This document shows, one piece after another, positions 60,359-64,000 of a stretch of 64,000 nt of DNA (positions are counted from its first letter, which is position 1; every line of letters starts with the position of its first letter). Under the pieces are notes generated by a model. It did not search any database, was not told the origin of the DNA, and saw nothing but the letters and a program-made list of their open reading frames with translations. The DNA lies in NCBI RefSeq assembly GCF_020164955.1, contig NZ_JAIUHG010000010.1, positions 1 to 64,000 on the forward strand, read 5' to 3'. Position numbers and translations under genes: made by a program. This DNA comes from Mesorhizobium sp. CA8. Its GTDB lineage: Bacteria > Pseudomonadota > Alphaproteobacteria > Rhizobiales > Rhizobiaceae.

Positions 60359-62832
60359 CCCGTCTTACGGCGCAAGGGCCCCGCCACGCCTTCCCACGCG
60401 TCCGCCCTTGCACCCGGCCGGCTGCGCAGAACCGTCGTCGCGTCGAATGGCTGGGGTCTCGCGATGGCATAGCCCTGCGCATAGTCGACGCCGATCGCCA
60501 TCAAGGCTTCGACGATGCCGTCGCTTTCGACGAATTCGGCGATGGTGCGTTTTCCCGTCACCTTGCCGATGTGATGGATCATCTCGACCATGGCGCGGTC
60601 GATGCGGTCGTCGAGCATGTCCTTGACGAAGCCGCCGTCGATCTTGAGGTAGTCGACCGGCAGATGCTTCAGATAGGCGAAGGACGACATGCCGGAGCCG
60701 AAATCGTCGAGCGCGAAGCGGCAGCCCAGCCCGCGCAGGTCGGCGATGAAGCGCATCGCCTCGGTCAGATTGGCGATGGCGCTGGTCTCGGTGATCTCCA
60801 GGCAGATTGTTTCGGGCGCGATGGCGTGCTCGGCGAATTGCTCGCGCAGGAAGCCGAGAAATGTCTCGTCGCCGAAAGTTGCACCGGAAAGATTGATCGC
60901 GCAGGTGGATATCGGCACAGCGCGCGGATCGGCGAGCCTCGCCGCCAATGTGGCGAAGGTGTTGCGCACTACCCAGCGGTCGATCGCCGGCATCAATCCG
61001 TAGCGCTCCGCCGCCGGAATGAAGCTCTGCGGGGTGACGAAGCTGCCGTCCACATCGGTCAGCCTGAGCAGGATTTCGATATGTGCGCCTGCCTCGGCAA
61101 TATCGTCGCGCAACGGCGCGATCTCCTGCGCGTGCAGTCTGAAGCGGTCCTCATCCAGCGCGGCATGCAGGCGCTGCACCCAGGCCATCTCGCCGAAGCG
61201 CTCGCGAAGTGCGGTGTCCCCGTCGCTGTGGAGCTGGACGCGGTTGCGGCCCTTTTCCTTCGCCATGTAACAGGCGACGTCGGCGGCGCGCAGTACCTCT
61301 TCCAGCGTCATGCCGGCATTGGCGACCTCGACCATGCCGATGCTGACGCTGATGTTGAAGGGACGTCCATCCCAGGAGAAATGCAGATCCTGGACCGTGG
61401 CGCGCAACCGTTCGGCGGTCGCGGCGGCACAGTCGGCATCGCAATCGAAGAGCAGCACGCCGAACTCGTCGCCGCCCAGTCTCGCCAGGATGTCGCCGGG
61501 CGGCAGCTCGTTGGCGAGCAGCACCGAGATCTGGCGCAGCAACTGGTCGCCGGCGGCATGGCCACATGTGTCGTTGACCAGCTTGAACTGATCGAGGTCG
61601 AGATACATCAGCGCGTGCCGGCGCGGCCTTTCCGGCGCTCCGGAGATCGCGTCCGCCAGCCGGTTCTCGAAGTCGCGACGGTTGACGAGACCGGTCAGCG
61701 CATCATGCGATGCCTGCCACGACAGGCGCTCGATATAGTCCTGCTCGCGCGTCATGTCGTGCAGGGCCAGGACGCAACCGAGGACCTTGCCGGAAACGAT
61801 CAGCGGCGCGCCATTCAGCGCCACCGGCACGACCGAGCCGTCGGAACGCTCCAGAAGCTGCGGGCGCACGTTGGAGCGGCGCGGCTCGCCTGCGAGCAGG
61901 CGCGTGATCAGATCGGTCTCCTCGACGCCGCTGTCCTTGTCGACGAGCCGGAACAACGAGGCGACCGGTCTGCCCCTGGCTGCGGCAAGCGGGCAGGCGA
62001 GCAGCCTTTCCGCCCCGGCATTCATATAGTCCAGCCGCCCCTCGGCATCGGTGCTGATCACCGCCTGGCCGATCGAGGCCAATGTGATCTGAGCACGCTC
62101 GCGCTCGGCATTGAGGGCCGTCTGAAATGCCTGGCGCTGTTTCATCAGCTTGCGCGTGCGCCAAACGGCGAGCAGGATAAGCAGGGCAGCGGTGGCGAGA
62201 TTGGCCGCCGTTAGCGCCATCTTGATGACGCGCGATCCCTCGCCGAGGCTGTCGGAAAAGGCCTTGGCGAGCGGCCCGATCCGGCGGTCGAGCTGGTGGA
62301 TTTCCGCTTTCCAGAGACCGGTCTCGGTCGGCGAGGCCGGCCCGTTCTCGAGCCTGCGATGCATGTCGTCGCCAAGTCTTTCGATGGCGAGGATCATCTC
62401 GTCGGCATCCGTCCAGTGCCGGATCGCGGTGTCGAGATAGCTGACGCCGCGGAAATTCCGAAACAGCCAGATCAGGCCGGCGACATCGTCTGGGTGGTTG
62501 TTGCCGCCAAGAAAGCCAAGCCTGGCCGCGTTCGCGTCGGGCTCGGCCTGTTCGAGCGCAAGCCGCGCCGCGCGATCGGCGAGCGGCACGGCGATGGCCT
62601 GACGATATTCGTTGAAATACTCTTCCCGACCGGTGTCGGCATAAAGGCTGAGGAAATAGATGGCGTGCTTCTGCCCCTTCGACCATTGGCTTTCGCCGCC
62701 GACATAGGCGCGGACGGCAGACAGCGTGTGGAGGCTGAGCGTCGCAACCAGCGCCTGGGTCAGGACGACCGCGACGAAAGGCCAGACCAGTCCGATGAGA
62801 CGCGGGGCGGCGTCGGTCGATGAGAGCTTCAT
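60355..62832 (-). CDS. membrane-bound PAS-GGDEF-EAL c-di-GMP signalling protein
   Basis: This is an 825-aa protein. Two membrane helices (about 14-38 and 207-228) enclose a periplasmic helical sensor domain of about 170 residues. A PAS domain (about 250-370) precedes the GGDEF domain, where GGDEF is intact at 453-457 (ARLGGDEFGVL), so cyclase activity is expected. The EAL domain (about 570-815) has EIL near 585 instead of EAL, keeps LEITET, DDFGSGMSSFAYL and KIDGGFV, and has AEFVES where AEGVE is usual. The phosphodiesterase activity is therefore uncertain. Confidence 0.92.
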   Translation of the reverse strand: MKLSSTDAAPRLIGLVWPFVAVVLTQALVATLSLHTLSAVRAYVGGESQWSKGQKHAIYFLSLYADTGREEYFNEYRQAIAVPLADRAARLALEQAEPDANAARLGFLGGNNHPDDVAGLIWLFRNFRGVSYLDTAIRHWTDADEMILAIERLGDDMHRRLENGPASPTETGLWKAEIHQLDRRIGPLAKAFSDSLGEGSRVIKMALTAANLATAALLILLAVWRTRKLMKQRQAFQTALNAERERAQITLASIGQAVISTDAEGRLDYMNAGAERLLACPLAAARGRPVASLFRLVDKDSGVEETDLITRLLAGEPRRSNVRPQLLERSDGSVVPVALNGAPLIVSGKVLGCVLALHDMTREQDYIERLSWQASHDALTGLVNRRDFENRLADAISGAPERPRRHALMYLDLDQFKLVNDTCGHAAGDQLLRQISVLLANELPPGDILARLGGDEFGVLLFDCDADCAAATAERLRATVQDLHFSWDGRPFNISVSIGMVEVANAGMTLEEVLRAADVACYMAKEKGRNRVQLHSDGDTALRERFGEMAWVQRLHAALDEDRFRLHAQEIAPLRDDIAEAGAHIEILLRLTDVDGSFVTPQSFIPAAERYGLMPAIDRWVVRNTFATLAARLADPRAVPISTCAINLSGATFGDETFLGFLREQFAEHAIAPETICLEITETSAIANLTEAMRFIADLRGLGCRFALDDFGSGMSSFAYLKHLPVDYLKIDGGFVKDMLDDRIDRAMVEMIHHIGKVTGKRTIAEFVESDGIVEALMAIGVDYAQGYAIARPQPFDATTVLRSRPGARADAWEGVAGPLRRKTG

Positions 62833-63131
62833 CCCATTCCCATCGAGCTAGCGCTGGCTCCCTCAGTGTCTGTCCGACCGGCTCATCCGTCGGTTGAGAC
62901 GATAGTCTTCCCCGCATGTCGCGCGGTTACTGGCGACATCGATCCAGATAGCGCGCCTGGCTTAACGGCCGATAAATTTGTCCAGTATTTGTTTCGTGAC
63001 TTATTGCTAAGCAACAGAAGGATGCTTACGTCGCGTGATCGCGACATTTGGCGCATAGTATCGATCCACAGTGCGAGGGCGGGGAAGAAAAGCCGGCAAC
63101 ATCAATCCGATAGAACCCGGGCAGCCGCGCC
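62833..63131. other. intergenic region without recognised gene
   Basis: These 299 bp lie upstream of the GGDEF/EAL gene and downstream of the DUF1801-type gene, both on the minus strand. A small perfect hairpin, GTCGCG-TGAT-CGCGAC, occurs at about 63030-63045. AT-rich stretches around 62975-63015 are likely promoter sequence for the GGDEF/EAL gene. No coding frame with good codon use was seen. Confidence 0.4.
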
Positions 63132-63530
63132 TCAGCGCTTGGTCTTGGATTTGTTGAGGGCCACGGCCTCGCGGACGAGCGCCTTCAGGGCATCGGCGTC
63201 AATCGTGTCGCCGTCCTTGAAATCGATGGCGCGCCTCGTATTACCTTCGAGGCTGGAGTTGAAGAGCTTCTTGGGATCGGGCAGCGCCGCGCCCCTGGCG
63301 AAAGTCAGCTTGACGACGGCCTTGTAGGTCTCGCCCGTGCAGATCATGCCGGCATCCTCCCAGACGGGCACGCCGCGCCATTTCCACGTCTCGACGGCTT
63401 CGGGGGCAGCCTCCCTGATAAGAGCGCGGAGCCGGGCGAGCGTCTCGCCCCGCCAGTCGCCCAGCTCCTTGATCCGTCCGTCGATCAGCTCGGACGCAGA
63501 CTTGCCATCCTGTACGTCGCCTTGTTGCAT
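63132..63530 (-). CDS. DUF1801-like hypothetical protein
   Basis: This is a 132-aa soluble protein, best compared with DUF1801/YdhG-type proteins. It shows SASELIDGRIKELGDWRGET, LRALIREAAPEAVETWKWRG and WEDAGMICTGETYKAVVKLT, then FARGAALPDPKKLFNSSLEG. ATG 63530 follows GAGGAG. The pattern of a lone Trp-rich core and the phrase KAVVKLTFARG is typical. Function is unknown. Confidence 0.78.
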   Translation of the reverse strand: MQQGDVQDGKSASELIDGRIKELGDWRGETLARLRALIREAAPEAVETWKWRGVPVWEDAGMICTGETYKAVVKLTFARGAALPDPKKLFNSSLEGNTRRAIDFKDGDTIDADALKALVREAVALNKSKTKR

Positions 63531-63607
63531 GTCCGGTTCTCCTCGATGCTGGATAAGAGATCGCCACCATGGCCCTTTCGGGAGACGGCGCTTAATTTTT
63601 CGTGCGC

Positions 63608-64000
63608 TTACATCCGTTCGCCGGGCAGCTGGCTCGCCTGCTTCACCCAAGAAACGAATTGCTCCTCGTCGAGCCGGTCGTTCTCATGGATGCGGAAATA
63701 GCGTGTGTCCTTGCTCCTGGATTCAACAGGCGGCACGGGCTTCAGCGACAGGCCACGAAAGAACGCCATCTTGATGTATTTGGCGAAGCAATGGATGCCG
63801 AGGAACCAGCCCTCGCCTTCCATGCCGTAGAAGGGAGAGTTCCATTTGACGGCCTTTTGCACACCAGGAACGGTCTGCACAATGAGCCGGTCGAGCCGGC
63901 GCCCGACTTCGCTCTTCCAGCCCGGCATCGCCGCGATATAAGCCTGCACGGGAGCATCGCCGTAGCCCTTGGCGATCTGCGGGTTGCCGCCGGAAAGCAG
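63608..64000 (-). CDS. DUF1801 family protein, partial at window edge
   Basis: The frame is open to the end of the window, so the N-terminus is missing. At least 130 residues are visible, including GWKSEVGRRLDRLIVQTVPG, KWNSPFYGMEGEGWFLGIHC and IKMAFFRGLSLKPVP, which fit DUF1801. A GTG at 63949 gives a shorter alternative, but coding-like sequence (NPQIAKGYGDAPVQAYIA) continues beyond it. It is the second DUF1801-type gene in tandem. Confidence 0.8.
   Translation of the reverse strand: MLSGGNPQIAKGYGDAPVQAYIAAMPGWKSEVGRRLDRLIVQTVPGVQKAVKWNSPFYGMEGEGWFLGIHCFAKYIKMAFFRGLSLKPVPPVESRSKDTRYFRIHENDRLDEEQFVSWVKQASQLPGERM

Overview
The window looks like chromosomal DNA of a Mesorhizobium-type alphaproteobacterium (Hyphomicrobiales, Phyllobacteriaceae). 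The evidence is high GC, the order lptC-lptA-lptB-rpoN-hpf-ptsN followed by a DUF1150 gene and a small heat-shock gene, an OlsB ornithine-lipid acyltransferase behind a Pho-box-like site, the sulfite-reduction operon cysG-DUF2849-cysI-cysH-DUF934, and several intergenic palindromes of a rhizobial kind. The species cannot be named from this sequence alone. No rRNA, tRNA, CRISPR array, prophage or intact insertion sequence was found.

Layout. 0-6.4 kb: a CUT1 sugar ABC transporter (binding protein, two permeases, ATPase) followed by a sugar isomerase/epimerase and a Gfo/Idh/MocA dehydrogenase. 6.4-8.4 kb: a transposase remnant with hairpin repeats, a YghZ-type aldo/keto reductase and a Zur/Fur regulator. 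8.6-14.6 kb: polA, a candidate small RNA, an M20 peptidase, a short RNase D and two small proteins. 14.9-22.7 kb: a class A penicillin-binding protein, a broken membrane gene, an SDR, a divergent oxidoreductase/AraC pair, a KefB/YbaL-type antiporter and a host-attachment-family protein. 23.1-27.9 kb: the siroheme and assimilatory sulfate-reduction operon. 28.1-31.6 kb: a frameshifted PfpI gene, grpE, a TRIC-type channel and olsB. 31.7-38.2 kb: a minus-strand block with a hybrid histidine kinase, an AcuI-like reductase, lspA, two RNA methyltransferases and a DUF1772 protein. 38.3-42.4 kb: a WYL regulator with a VOC protein, an ornithine-cyclodeaminase homologue, a LapA protein, ihfB and sppA. 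42.7-48.8 kb: the LPS-export/sigma-54/hibernation/PtsN cluster. 49-53.2 kb: nucleoside hydrolase, LysE exporter, amidase and ribokinase. 53.4-64 kb: two c-di-GMP signalling proteins, an Ada-like protein, a methyltransferase, endonuclease III, small membrane and hypothetical genes, and two DUF1801-type genes, the last cut by the window edge.

The most unusual structure is a family of three intergenic elements built from 7-bp units (consensus GNSARTA), with inverted copies of the unit downstream so that each can fold into a long hairpin. They lie at 29.85, 30.59 and 39.45 kb. Two of them bracket the TRIC gene. The third supplies the stop codons of both convergent neighbours. Other leads are a candidate small RNA with three successive C-rich hairpin loops, twin FadR/PdhR-like palindromes, a palindromic site upstream of cysG, and a Pho box upstream of olsB. 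Four genes, possibly five, carry apparent single-base frameshifts, which means either recent decay or assembly error.
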